Shown: positions 53,298 through 62,343 of the stretch, one piece after another
How the letters are laid out: every line of letters starts with the position of its first letter
How positions within the stretch are numbered: position 1 is the first letter of the stretch
Assembly (NCBI RefSeq): GCF_019931145.1
Contig: NZ_JAIOUV010000006.1
Location: 186,001-250,000, forward strand
Source of the DNA: Marinicella meishanensis
Lineage (GTDB): Bacteria > Pseudomonadota > Gammaproteobacteria > Xanthomonadales > Marinicellaceae
DNA length: 64,000 nt
Direction of reading: 5' to 3'
Translations under genes and position numbers: made by a program
The notes under the pieces: model-generated
Told to the model about the DNA's origin: nothing
Seen by the model: the letters and a program-made list of their open reading frames with translations, nothing else
Database searches by the model: none

Positions 53298-54014
53298 ATG
53301 AGGGTGGCCGTTGGGCTGCTGCTGTTGGGCTCGGTGCTGACGGCTGCTGCCAAAAAACCAACCATGTACCGCTGTCAACAGCCTGATGGTCGGGTGGTCA
53401 TACAAGACCGCCGCTGCAGCGTCACCCAGTTGCCTGAAACCCGGCCCAAAACTCCCGTGACCAAACGTCCCCAGACTGCCACCACCCCGCCACCTCGCGA
53501 AGCCAAACCCGCCCAAGTGCAGCCGCGTCAAGGAATGCGGCCTGTGCCACCACAGAATCAACGCCAATCGCGCAGTCCTTATTTCGCTGCTGATTGGTCC
53601 CGGTTCATTCCCAAACATTGGCAAAAGCTGCGCATCCAAACCCAACAAAATGAACAATGGCTGATCAGTTTGCAAGCCTTCGAAGGCTTGGGTGATTTCA
53701 ACCAAGGGGTGCGCTTGGCGGTGTATGCCAACACCCTGCGCAACCAGCGACAGGGGGCCTTTGCTTTGGCCCTGCAGTTGTATCAACAGCTGCGAGACAA
53801 CCCGGGTATTACGCTGTTGGACAGCCAGTACAAAAGCCACCCCAATTTCAAAGTGTTCAATGTCAAATACCAGAATGCCGACCGGCAGCTGGTGGTCACC
53901 GAGTACTACATTGATGAACAGCACCATGATTTGTTCGTGTTAACCGTCCAAGCGCCCGCCAACAGTTGGTCTGCACAGTGGCTGATGGCTGAACACATCA
54001 TCAACCAACTGTGA
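53298..54014 (+). CDS. DUF4124-like secreted protein
   Basis: 238 aa. Signal peptide (MRVAVGLLLLGSVLTAAA), then a DUF4124-type start (KPTMYRCQQPDGRVVIQDRRCS, two cysteines). A Pro/Arg-rich linker (about 45-95) leads to a folded C-terminal region of about 140 residues with no recognised family (AADWSRFIPKHWQKLRIQTQQ, LVVTEYYIDEQHHDLFVLTVQ). Starts 7 nt after ffh. Ends 16 nt before the convergent cysH stop. Confidence 0.65.
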   Translation: MRVAVGLLLLGSVLTAAAKKPTMYRCQQPDGRVVIQDRRCSVTQLPETRPKTPVTKRPQTATTPPPREAKPAQVQPRQGMRPVPPQNQRQSRSPYFAADWSRFIPKHWQKLRIQTQQNEQWLISLQAFEGLGDFNQGVRLAVYANTLRNQRQGAFALALQLYQQLRDNPGITLLDSQYKSHPNFKVFNVKYQNADRQLVVTEYYIDEQHHDLFVLTVQAPANSWSAQWLMAEHIINQL

Positions 54015-54030
54015 ATCTCGCCATTGGCAT

Positions 54031-54756
54031 TCATTCATGGATGCCGCATTCTCGTTTCAAACCAAAAAAGCGCAACTGATCCAGCTCATCCACTTCGTGT
54101 AATGATTTGGTTGAATGGGTGTCACCCACGGTGAGGTAGCCCTGATCGAACAAGGGGTGTTGGGGCAATCGCTGTTGTTGCAGGTATTGGTACATGTCGC
54201 GATCGGTCCAATCCAGCAGTGGGTGAATTTTGTACCGGTCCTGTTTGAATTCGATCCACGGCAGCTGCTGACGGTGGGCCGATTGGCTGCGCCTGACGCC
54301 GGCAAACCAGCTGCCAATGTGGCCTGCGGCCAAAGCCTGTTGCAGGGGTTCCACCTTGCGCAGCTGATTGTACCGTTCCAAGCCAGGCAAACCGGCCTCC
54401 CACAATGGGCCATGTTGACTCTCAAAGCGGGCCGCCGACACCGGACTTTGGTGAACCTGCAGATTCAAACCCAAGCGGTCGGTCAATAACTCCGCATACT
54501 GGTAGGTTTCTGGGAATAAATAACCGGTGTCGATCAGGATCACTGGAATGCCCGGAATGACGCTGTTGATCAGGTGTAAACTGACCGCAGCATCGATGCC
54601 AAAACTCGAGGTCATGGCCCAATGACCAGGTAAATACTGGGCGGCTTGTTCCACCCGTTGGGTGGTGGTTAAAGCAGCAAAATCCCGGTTCATGTGGTCC
54701 ATGCAGTGATACGCCGGTGGTGTTTGGCGGTGTAAATCATGACAGCTGTGGTTCAT
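54031..54756 (-). CDS. cysH: Phosphoadenosine phosphosulfate reductase
   Basis: Reduces PAPS to sulfite. 241 aa: the PP-loop region SSFGIDAAVSLHLI, the IDTGYLFPETYQ segment and the C-terminal catalytic ECGIHE. It lacks the two cysteine pairs of APS reductases, so it is the thioredoxin-dependent PAPS type. Last gene of cysJ-cysI-cysH; spacing to cysI is 9 nt. Confidence 0.95.
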   Translation of the reverse strand: MNHSCHDLHRQTPPAYHCMDHMNRDFAALTTTQRVEQAAQYLPGHWAMTSSFGIDAAVSLHLINSVIPGIPVILIDTGYLFPETYQYAELLTDRLGLNLQVHQSPVSAARFESQHGPLWEAGLPGLERYNQLRKVEPLQQALAAGHIGSWFAGVRRSQSAHRQQLPWIEFKQDRYKIHPLLDWTDRDMYQYLQQQRLPQHPLFDQGYLTVGDTHSTKSLHEVDELDQLRFFGLKRECGIHE

Positions 54757-54765
54757 CGTCTGACC

Positions 54766-56469
54766 TCACTTGTTTTGGATGTGGACTTCGATGCCGTGCT
54801 GCACCACTTGCACATGGCCCTGACGAATCACAAAGTCACCAAATGGCTCCTGTGGTTGGCCTTGCTGTGACCATTGTCCCAACAAAGCATCCAAGTGTTG
54901 GATGATGGAGGCTTCATCGATGTTCTCGGCAAACAATTGATTCAAGCGGGTGCCATCAGGACGCCCACCCAAATACAGGTTGTAGCGGCCCAGGGCTTTG
55001 CCCACCAAACCCACTTCAGCGATGAAAGGCCTGGCACAGCCATTGGGGCAACCGGTCATGCGAATCATCACCCCACGGTCTGCGATGCCATGTTTGGCTT
55101 GCAGCTGTTCAACCTGGGTGATCAAGTCGGGCAAGTAGCGTTCGGCTTCGGCCATGGCCAGCGTACATGTGGGCAGCGCCACGCAGGCCATGGACAGTTG
55201 CCGGGTGGCCGAATGGGCATCCAGCAAGCCGTGGTGTTGCAAAATTTGCTCGATTAGGGCTTTGTCCTGTGCCGGCACCCGGGCAATGATCAGGTTTTGG
55301 TTGGCCGTCAAGCGGAAATCGCCGCGGTGGACTTGGGCCACCGCTCGCAGGGCTTGTTTCAAAGGCAAGTCGGCGCTGTCTTTAACCCGACCGTTGGTGA
55401 TATACAGGGTGTGGTTCCAGCTGCCATCTTGATTCTGCCGCCAGCCAAAGCGGTCGCCGTTGTGGGTGAATTGCACCGGTTGTGGGTCGGCCAGGGGCAC
55501 GCCCATGCGGCTGGTCAACTGCTGTCGCACCCAGTCGATGCCATGGTCATCCACGGTGTATTTGAAGCGGGCGTGTTTGCGGTTGCTGCGGTCGCCATGA
55601 TCGCGTTGAATTTTGACGATGTTTTCAGCCACTGACAAGACCTGATCGGGGGTACAAAAACCCAAGGTTTGGGCCAACAAGGGAAAAGTGGCGGGGTCGC
55701 CATGGGTGGTGCCCATGCCGCCGCCCACGGTCACATTGAAGCCGGTCAATTGTTGGTCTTTGATGATGGCCACGAAGCCCAAATCATGGGCCAACACATC
55801 GACGTCATTATCGGGAGGAATCACCACCGCGGTTTTGAATTTACGGGGCAGGTAAGTTTGACCATAAATCGGTTCATGATCGGCCTCATCGTCCGCGGTC
55901 CATTGTTCACCATCCAGCCAGATTTCATGGTAGGCACGGGTTTGTGGGGTCAGGTGGTCACTGATGGCTTGGGCCACTGCATACACCGACTGATGAATGC
56001 TGGACAATTCCGGGTTGGCGGTGCACATGACATTGCGGTTGACATCGCCACAAGCGGCAATGGTGTCCATCAATTGTTGGTTGATGGCCGCCACGGTTGC
56101 TTTCAGTCGGCCTTTGATCACCCCGTGAAACTGAAAGGCCTGACGGGTGGTGATGCGGATGCTGCCATTGGCATAGCGATCGGCCATGTCGTCAATCGCC
56201 AACCATTGCTCGGGTTGGCAGATACCGCCAGGCACGCGGGCCCGAATCATGAAGCTGTACAAGGGTTCCAGCTTTTGTTTGGCGCGTTCCTTGCGCAAAT
56301 CGCGGTCATCTTGTTGGTAGATGCCGTGGAATTTGGTCAACTGGGTGTCGTCCGGGGTGATGGAGCCAGTCACTTCATTGCGCAGCTCCTGGGCGATGGT
56401 GCCCCTGAGGTAGTTGCTGTCTTGCTTGATGTGTTCAACGGCTTCTAAAGTTTGGTTTTCGTTACTCAT
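54766..56469 (-). CDS. cysI: Sulfite reductase (NADPH) hemoprotein beta-component
   Basis: Six-electron reduction of sulfite to sulfide with a siroheme-4Fe4S centre. 567 aa. Cluster/siroheme cysteines C429 and C435 (ACVALPTC), C474 and C478 (MTGCPNGC) follow the E. coli spacing. Substrate-binding Arg/Lys segments (RITTRQAFQFHGV) are present. Starts 1 nt after the cysJ stop. Confidence 0.97.
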   Translation of the reverse strand: MSNENQTLEAVEHIKQDSNYLRGTIAQELRNEVTGSITPDDTQLTKFHGIYQQDDRDLRKERAKQKLEPLYSFMIRARVPGGICQPEQWLAIDDMADRYANGSIRITTRQAFQFHGVIKGRLKATVAAINQQLMDTIAACGDVNRNVMCTANPELSSIHQSVYAVAQAISDHLTPQTRAYHEIWLDGEQWTADDEADHEPIYGQTYLPRKFKTAVVIPPDNDVDVLAHDLGFVAIIKDQQLTGFNVTVGGGMGTTHGDPATFPLLAQTLGFCTPDQVLSVAENIVKIQRDHGDRSNRKHARFKYTVDDHGIDWVRQQLTSRMGVPLADPQPVQFTHNGDRFGWRQNQDGSWNHTLYITNGRVKDSADLPLKQALRAVAQVHRGDFRLTANQNLIIARVPAQDKALIEQILQHHGLLDAHSATRQLSMACVALPTCTLAMAEAERYLPDLITQVEQLQAKHGIADRGVMIRMTGCPNGCARPFIAEVGLVGKALGRYNLYLGGRPDGTRLNQLFAENIDEASIIQHLDALLGQWSQQGQPQEPFGDFVIRQGHVQVVQHGIEVHIQNK

Positions 56470-56470
56470 C

Positions 56471-58303
56471 TCAATACACGTCTTTCTGGTAGCGTTGTTG
56501 TCGTTTCAATCCTTGCAAATGGGCGGAGGCCTCAGCCTGACTCATGTCGCCGTGCTGGCTGATGATGTCGAGCAGGGTTTGTTCCACGTCTTTGGCCATG
56601 CGGTTGGCATCGCCACAGACATACAAATGGGCCCCTTGTTGCAGCCACTGCCAAACGGCCTCGGCATGGGCTCGCAGTTTGTCTTGGACATATACCTTGT
56701 CGGCTTGGTCACGGGAAAATGCCACATTCAAGCGCGTCAAAGTGCCGTCATTCAGCCACTTCAGCCATTCTGTTTGGTACAAAAAGTCGGTGGCAAAGTG
56801 GGGGTTGCCAAAGAACAACCAGTTGTCGCCTGGTGCGCTTTGCGCTTGGCGTTGTTGCATGAAGGCGCGAAATGGCGCCACCCCAGTACCAGGTCCGATC
56901 ATGATCACCGGCGCCTTGGGGTCATCGGGTAATTTGAAATGTTTGTTGGGTTCCACATAAACCGAAACACGGTCATCGACCGCCAGGCGTTGGCACAACA
57001 AGCCACTGGCCAAACCATGATGACCATGGGCAGTGGCTGAATCCAAATTCACGGTCAAATGCACTTCATCATCCAGCACCGACTGGGCGGAAGCGATGGA
57101 ATACAGCCGTGGGGTGATGGCTTTGAGTTCGGGCAACAGGCGCTCCACACCCAGTTGATTCTCGGCATCGAACTGGTGCAACAAATCCAACAACTGGCGC
57201 CCCTCACAGTATTCGAGGAACTGTTGGTGCGACTGGGCCAAGGTTTGTAAGGCCGGATCGTTGATGTGTTGGGCCATGAATTGCACCAAGGGTTTGCTGA
57301 TTTGGGTGATTTCAATGTGTTCGGTGAGCAACGCTCGGATGGTTTTGTGCTGCTCTTTGAAGGTGTGTGGTTCATCGCCCTGCAATTGCCAGTGATGTAA
57401 CAAGGCATCGACCACCGCGGCGTCGTTGTGGGCCCAAATGCCCAATGAGTCTCCCGGCTGGTATTGGATCAAGGTCGGATCGATTCCCAATTCGATGTGT
57501 TGGGTGTTTTTGCCCGAACCGCGGCCGGTGATGGCTTGTATGGCCAACACCTCGGCTGCCACCGGATGGTGCTTATCGACCCGGGTCATTGGCGCCTTGG
57601 CTGGGGCCAGGGGCAGGGGGGTGATGTTGTTTTGAGCTGGCGCTGCCGACATCAAAGCCTCTTCCAACACCGGTAACAAGTCTTGTTGCCATTGTTGGGC
57701 CAAGCTCTCATAGTCCACATCGCAATCCACCCGTGGCAGCAGCCGTTTGGCACCCAGTTCATGCAAGCGTTCATCAAATTCCTTGCCGGTGTGGCAAAAC
57801 AGCTCATAACTGCTGTCGCCCAAAGCCAGCACACTGTAATGCAAGTGGGCCAATGATGGGGCTTTTTTGGCAAAGAGTTGTTCATGGAAGATTTCGGCAT
57901 CATCGGGTGCCTCACCTTCGCCATGGGTGCTGATGATCAGGGCCACATGGGATTTCTTGGGCAATTGTTTGACGGAAAAATCGGCCAGCGAAAGCACTTC
58001 AGTGGCCAAACCGGCGTTGGCGGCTTGTGATTGCAGGTCACGCGCCACCCCTTCGCTGTTGCCGGTTTGGGTGCCATATAAAATGGTCAATACCGCTTGT
58101 TCCGAGGCTTGATCCGCGACCTGGTTGGTCGTGGTTGCCTGCTCTGGTGATTGGGCTTGGCCGGCCAAAAAACCGGCCAGCCACAGTTTTTCTGCAGCGC
58201 TCAGCTGGCTCAGCAGTTGATTGAGCTGTTGCCAATGCTGCTCGGTGTTGGGGGAGTCTGGCCACTGCAAACGGGCCAAGGTATCTAATTTCACAACCGT
58301 CAC
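56471..58303 (-). CDS. cysJ: Sulfite reductase (NADPH) flavoprotein alpha-component
   Basis: 610 aa. An N-terminal flavodoxin domain (about 70-215; ILYGTQTGNSEGVARDLQSQA, STHGEGEAPDDAEIFHEQL), a connecting and FAD domain (about 240-450; PRLYSIAS) and a ferredoxin reductase-type NADPH domain (VIMIGPGTGVAPFRAFMQQR, LYVCGDANRMAKDVE, ending QRYQKDVY). Passes electrons from NADPH to CysI. Starts with GTG. First gene of the operon; the 150-bp region upstream likely holds a CysB-controlled promoter, but no site is certain. Confidence 0.97.
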   Translation of the reverse strand: MTVVKLDTLARLQWPDSPNTEQHWQQLNQLLSQLSAAEKLWLAGFLAGQAQSPEQATTTNQVADQASEQAVLTILYGTQTGNSEGVARDLQSQAANAGLATEVLSLADFSVKQLPKKSHVALIISTHGEGEAPDDAEIFHEQLFAKKAPSLAHLHYSVLALGDSSYELFCHTGKEFDERLHELGAKRLLPRVDCDVDYESLAQQWQQDLLPVLEEALMSAAPAQNNITPLPLAPAKAPMTRVDKHHPVAAEVLAIQAITGRGSGKNTQHIELGIDPTLIQYQPGDSLGIWAHNDAAVVDALLHHWQLQGDEPHTFKEQHKTIRALLTEHIEITQISKPLVQFMAQHINDPALQTLAQSHQQFLEYCEGRQLLDLLHQFDAENQLGVERLLPELKAITPRLYSIASAQSVLDDEVHLTVNLDSATAHGHHGLASGLLCQRLAVDDRVSVYVEPNKHFKLPDDPKAPVIMIGPGTGVAPFRAFMQQRQAQSAPGDNWLFFGNPHFATDFLYQTEWLKWLNDGTLTRLNVAFSRDQADKVYVQDKLRAHAEAVWQWLQQGAHLYVCGDANRMAKDVEQTLLDIISQHGDMSQAEASAHLQGLKRQQRYQKDVY

Positions 58304-58452
58304 TGTTCAAATGGATAAAACGGCAGTTTAGACGGCTGAATTAAATTTGAGAACTGACAGAAACTGATATGCTTATAGCAGAATGTTATGTCAGCTTAGG
58401 CGGGTCAAGGACCACACCACCTTCGCGATGCTGGGTGGCGTGGCCACCAGGT

Positions 58453-59223
58453 TTATTTGGGTTCGAGTCTGACGGCGCCATCCAGGCGGATGGTGGAGCC
58501 ATTCAAATAGGTGTTTTCAATGATGTGTTCAGCCATGCGGGCGAATTCAGTGGGCTCGCCCAAACGTGATGGGAAAGGCACGGAAGCGCCCAACGCGGCT
58601 TTGATGTCATCGGGCAAGCCGGCGACCATGGGGGTCAAGAATACACCTGGCGCGATGGTCATCACGCGGATGCCAAAACGGGTTAATTCGCGGGCCATCG
58701 GCAAGGTCATGCCAACAATGCCCCCTTTACTGGCCGAATAGGCCGCTTGACCGATTTGCCCCTCAAAGGCGGCCACCGAGGCGGTGTTGATGATCACGCC
58801 GCGTTGGCCATCGGCATCGGCTTCGTTGTGTTGCATCAGATTGGCAGCGGCTTTGGCGACGTTAAAACTGCCGACCAAATTGACCTGAATGGCTTGGTTG
58901 AAATGGTCCAAAGCCATGGGGGCTTCGCGACCCAGCACCCGGCCACCGGCCAACACCCCGGCACAGTTGATGGCCACATTGATGCTGCGCATGAATTGTT
59001 TGGCGTGATCACAGGCTTGTTGTATTTGGCCTTCATCACTGACATCGGCTTGCACAAAGGTGGCTGATTCGGCACCCAGTTGAACCACCGCGTCTGCGCC
59101 GGCTTGTGGGTTGATGTCAATCAAGGTCACCTGTCCGCCTTGCTTGACAATGTGTTCTGCACAGGCGAAGCCCAGGCCTGATGCGCCACCAGTGATGACG
59201 GCTTTGGTGGTTGCTAAATTCAT
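58453..59223 (-). CDS. Short-chain dehydrogenase, 3-hydroxyacyl-CoA dehydrogenase type 2-like
   Basis: 256 aa SDR with the NAD motif TGGASGLGFACAE, NAG motif variant INCAGV, the catalytic triad Ser (NTASVAAFEGQIGQAAYSASKGG; Y-x3-K) and a C-terminal IRLDGAVRLEPK. Sequence layout matches the HSD17B10-like (3-hydroxyacyl-CoA) subfamily used in fatty acid or branched-chain breakdown. Preceded 9 nt upstream by an aspartoacylase-like gene in the same direction. Confidence 0.88.
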   Translation of the reverse strand: MNLATTKAVITGGASGLGFACAEHIVKQGGQVTLIDINPQAGADAVVQLGAESATFVQADVSDEGQIQQACDHAKQFMRSINVAINCAGVLAGGRVLGREAPMALDHFNQAIQVNLVGSFNVAKAAANLMQHNEADADGQRGVIINTASVAAFEGQIGQAAYSASKGGIVGMTLPMARELTRFGIRVMTIAPGVFLTPMVAGLPDDIKAALGASVPFPSRLGEPTEFARMAEHIIENTYLNGSTIRLDGAVRLEPK

Positions 59224-59232
59224 AATATGTCC

Positions 59233-60288
59233 TCAGTCAGATGCCGGCATGGCCGGAGTGGATTCTTGTTTCAAAGGGTGCATCAAATAGCACAGACAAT
59301 CCAGGCGGATGGCTTTGATGCTTTGGGTGATCATCGCTGGCACCACTTTTTGTTTGAGTCGGATTTCTTGCCCATGTTGTTCGAAGTAGTGGGCGGTGAT
59401 GTCATGGCCAATTTGGTCGGTGACTGCAAATGGCATGGGCAAATCTTCCCGGGTGATGCGACCAAACACCGTGCCTGGTTCAATTAGGTGGAAGTTCAAA
59501 TAATCCAAGTCGTCATTGATCACGAAATCAACACCTTCAGGGGCCTCATCAGGCAACACCCCGTCTATGGCAATGCTGATTTCAGGTTTCACTTTGACGG
59601 TCGAAAAGATGTTCAATACTTGCTGGTGTTCGGCCACCCCGGGGATTTGTTTCAAGGTGGACAAATGGATCAGGTTTTCCAGGAATGTCAGGGTTTGCTC
59701 GATGCCATCGGCGGTGCCAGACATGCCACATTCGATCGTCACCGATGGGCAGAAGCGGGCAAAGGCGCCTGATTGAATGCCGTCTGGACTGGTGAAGTGA
59801 ATGATGGTTTCGGAAAACAAAGAGGCCAGATTAACAAATTCACCATTCAGCGAATTGATCCCTGCGTAATGTGGATTGCGACCTGAATTGTTGTGGATGT
59901 CGATGCTGGCAAAGGGCTTGATTTCGGCCATCAAATCGGTGATTTCAGCCAACTTGCGGGCCACCGCATGGTCTTGTCGATGCAAGCCTGGCCAGCAGCG
60001 GTTGAAATCGGGTTGTTGGTCCAGTTGACGGGTGTTCTTGGCTGCGGCCTGGACATTGCCGAACAACAGGTAAATGCTGCGTGGCAATTGTTTTTGGTGG
60101 TTGTTCAACAGGGCTTTGACTGCGTCCCAGCCAGTGGTTTCATCGCCGTGTTGCAAGATGGAAATGAACAAAGGTCGGGTGATTTTTCCTGGCAGGTGGA
60201 CCAAGGTGTGGTCGGCGACAAATTCGTGCATGCCGGTGGCATCCACATCCAATATGCCGTCCGGTAATTGATCTAGTATGGTTAACAT
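59233..60288 (-). CDS. Succinylglutamate desuccinylase/aspartoacylase family protein
   Basis: 351 aa zinc hydrolase of the AstE/ASPA group. Candidate zinc ligands are H47 and E50 in LQHGDETTG and a His in DIHNNSGRNPHY; the catalytic Glu is in SVTIECGMSG. The C-terminal half (VKVKPEISIAIDG...) is a beta-barrel-type region. The true substrate is uncertain: I would not call it AstE without neighbouring ast genes. Two-gene operon with the SDR gene. Confidence 0.75.
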   Translation of the reverse strand: MLTILDQLPDGILDVDATGMHEFVADHTLVHLPGKITRPLFISILQHGDETTGWDAVKALLNNHQKQLPRSIYLLFGNVQAAAKNTRQLDQQPDFNRCWPGLHRQDHAVARKLAEITDLMAEIKPFASIDIHNNSGRNPHYAGINSLNGEFVNLASLFSETIIHFTSPDGIQSGAFARFCPSVTIECGMSGTADGIEQTLTFLENLIHLSTLKQIPGVAEHQQVLNIFSTVKVKPEISIAIDGVLPDEAPEGVDFVINDDLDYLNFHLIEPGTVFGRITREDLPMPFAVTDQIGHDITAHYFEQHGQEIRLKQKVVPAMITQSIKAIRLDCLCYLMHPLKQESTPAMPASD

Positions 60289-60461
60289 CGGGTCAAGCAG
60301 CTTCCTGGGAAGGTATCAGGTTCAAACAACGCAGACAACGATGGGGCCGTACACGGCTTGTCAAGGTGGAAAATCGATGCCTGGCAAGCGATGATAGACA
60401 AGTGATACGGACAAGTCAATAGGTAATGCCATTGTCATGTTCATGGGCTAAACCGCAGCGG

Positions 60462-60604
60462 TTGACAGCCGCTTTGGCGACGAATGCTGTGGTTTGAGAA
60501 AAATTCTGCATTTGCGGCTTGAAATCACCCGCTCATGACTCCAAGTTTGAAAGGCGTTTAAGCCTGATGACCTCAACCATGCTGTCATGGTTTGGGTTTT
60601 TTTT
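60462..60604 (+). ncRNA. Possible small RNA or leader ended by a terminator
   Basis: A region with no gene on the plus strand but a clean intrinsic terminator at its end. The 5' limit is unknown; TTGACA at 60462 with a poor -10 is one option. The transcript would hold several short stem-loops. It could be an independent sRNA or an attenuated leader of the ABC operon that starts at 60669. No known RNA family recognised. Confidence 0.3.
60575..60604 (+). terminator. Intrinsic terminator upstream of the ABC operon
   Basis: AACCATG (60575-60581), loop CTGT, CATGGTT (60586-60592), the stem continuing after one mismatch, then eight T (60597-60604). It lies 65 nt before the ABC ATPase start with no plus-strand gene before it. 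Confidence 0.75.
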
Positions 60605-60668
60605 ATGGGAGGGGCTTGGTCAAAGGTATGCCAGGACCCCTGTGTTTTGAATCAACCGAAGAATTGAC

Positions 60669-61610
60669 ATGATTGAATGTTTGAATTTAAGTAAACAGTT
60701 TGGCCAGTTCACGGCAGTGAATGACCTGAGTTTCACGGCCCACCAAGGACAGGTTCTCGGATTTTTGGGCCCCAATGGCGCCGGCAAATCCACCACCATG
60801 AAAATGATCACCGGATTTCTCGAGCCCACCGCCGGCACCATCAAAGTTTGTGGCGCCGACATCACCGACGACCCCATTGGCGTCAAAAGGAAGATTGGCT
60901 ACTTGCCAGAAGGTGCCCCCAGTTATGGTGAAATGGAAGTCGGCCAATTTTTATTTTTCATCGCGGCCTGTCGAGGACTGCCCGCCAATCTAATCAAGCC
61001 CGCTGTTGAATCGGTGATTTCCCGGGTTAATCTGGAAAAGGTTTATTACCAAAAAATTGAAACCTTATCCAAAGGCTTCAAACGCCGGGTGGGACTGGCG
61101 CAAGCCATCATCCATGACCCCGAAGTGTTGATCATGGATGAGCCCACCGATGGTTTGGACCCGAATCAGAAACACCAGGTGCGTTCTTTGATCACCGACA
61201 TGTCCAAAGACAAAACCATCATTTTGTCCACCCACATCCTGGAAGAGGTCCATGCGGTGTGTGACCGAGCCATCATCATCGCTGGCGGTGAACTGGTGGC
61301 TGACAACACACCCACCGAAATGGAAAACATGTCTCGATACCACCATGCCGTCAGCTTTGTGTCTGATTTGGATACGGAATTATTAAATAAAATCAAGGGT
61401 ATGGACTGCGTTCTTGATGTGAATTATGATGCGAGATTAAAGGAAACCACCGTGTTTCCCACCCAAGGGCTGTTCATCTTTGATGAAATCAGCGATTTCT
61501 TGCGCAAGGAGTCCATCCAAGTCAAGAGTTTGAAAATGGAGGCTGGGCGCTTGGATGAGGTGTTCCGCAACATCACCATCAACACCGCAGAAAGGGAGGT
61601 GGTCAAATGA
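60669..61610 (+). CDS. ABC transporter ATP-binding protein (GldA-like)
   Basis: 313 aa. Walker A GPNGAGKSTTMKMITG, Q-loop (GYLPEGAPSYGEME), signature-like LSKGFKRRVGLAQAIIHDPEVLIMDEPTDGLDP with Walker B, and H-loop (ILSTHILEEVHAVCD). The C-terminal 80 residues form the extra domain found in GldA-like and ABC-2-type ATPases. First gene of an operon with a permease and an auxiliary protein; starts overlap by 4 nt. Exported substrate unknown. Confidence 0.9.
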   Translation: MIECLNLSKQFGQFTAVNDLSFTAHQGQVLGFLGPNGAGKSTTMKMITGFLEPTAGTIKVCGADITDDPIGVKRKIGYLPEGAPSYGEMEVGQFLFFIAACRGLPANLIKPAVESVISRVNLEKVYYQKIETLSKGFKRRVGLAQAIIHDPEVLIMDEPTDGLDPNQKHQVRSLITDMSKDKTIILSTHILEEVHAVCDRAIIIAGGELVADNTPTEMENMSRYHHAVSFVSDLDTELLNKIKGMDCVLDVNYDARLKETTVFPTQGLFIFDEISDFLRKESIQVKSLKMEAGRLDEVFRNITINTAEREVVK

Positions 61611-62341
61611 GCTCAATCAAATCCATCGTCAAACGCGAACTGCACAGTTATTTTGCCACCCCGATTGCCTATGTGTTCATCGTGATCTTTTTGATCATGA
61701 GCGGCGTGTTCGGCTTTTATTTTGGCAATTTGTATGAACGGGGTCAGGCTGACTTGATACCGTTTTTTAACTTTCATCCTTGGCTGTACCTGTTCTTGGT
61801 GCCAGCGGTGGCCATGCGCTTGTGGTCCGAAGAACGCAACAGCGGCAACATCGAGTTGTTGATGACCTTGCCGGTGAAGAAAATGGATTGGGTGATCGGC
61901 AAATTCCTGGCCGCCTGGTTGTTCATTGGCTTGGCCTTGTTGCTGACCTTTCCCATGGTCATTTCAATCAACTACCTGGGTGATCCCGACAATGGCTTGA
62001 TCGTGGCCAGTTATTTGGGCAGCTTTTTACTGGCTGGTGGCTTTTTGGCCATTGGCAGTTGTCTGTCGGCCGCCACCAAGAATCAAGTCATCGCATTCAT
62101 ACTGTCGGTGGTGATTTGCTTCCTGTTCTTGTTGTCGGGCTTCCCGATGGTGCTGAACTTTTTTGCTTTGTTCATGCCACAGGTGATGGTCGATGCCATC
62201 GCTTCCACCAGCTTTCTGACCCATTTTGATTCCATCACCAAAGGGGTGTTGGATTTGGGGGACGTTTGCTATTTTGGCATGGTGATTGGGTTGTGGTTGT
62301 ATGCCACCACTTTGGTAATTGATATGAAAAAGGCGAATTAA
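61607..62341 (+). CDS. ABC transporter permease (GldF-like, ABC-2 type)
   Basis: 244 aa with six membrane helices (IAYVFIVIFLIMSGVFGFYFG, FHPWLYLFLVPAVAMRLWSEE, FLAAWLFIGLALLLTFPMVIS, LGSFLLAGGFLAIGSCLSAA, FILSVVICFLFLLSGFPMVLNF and a last one). The RLWSEERNSGNIELLMTLPVKKMDWVIGKF segment is typical of GldF-type ABC-2 permeases. Partner of the ATPase before it. Confidence 0.9.
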   Translation: MSSIKSIVKRELHSYFATPIAYVFIVIFLIMSGVFGFYFGNLYERGQADLIPFFNFHPWLYLFLVPAVAMRLWSEERNSGNIELLMTLPVKKMDWVIGKFLAAWLFIGLALLLTFPMVISINYLGDPDNGLIVASYLGSFLLAGGFLAIGSCLSAATKNQVIAFILSVVICFLFLLSGFPMVLNFFALFMPQVMVDAIASTSFLTHFDSITKGVLDLGDVCYFGMVIGLWLYATTLVIDMKKAN

Positions 62342-62343
62342 TC

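Larger units (their letters stand above)
60289..60668. other. 380-bp gap between the hydrolase and ABC operon
   Basis: No protein-coding gene is convincing. The left half contains the upstream region of the minus-strand hydrolase. The right half contains TTGACA (60462-60467), a stem AGCGG/CCGCT around it, the AGGC/GCCT mini-hairpin (60552-60565) and the terminator at 60575-60604. Confidence 0.5.
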
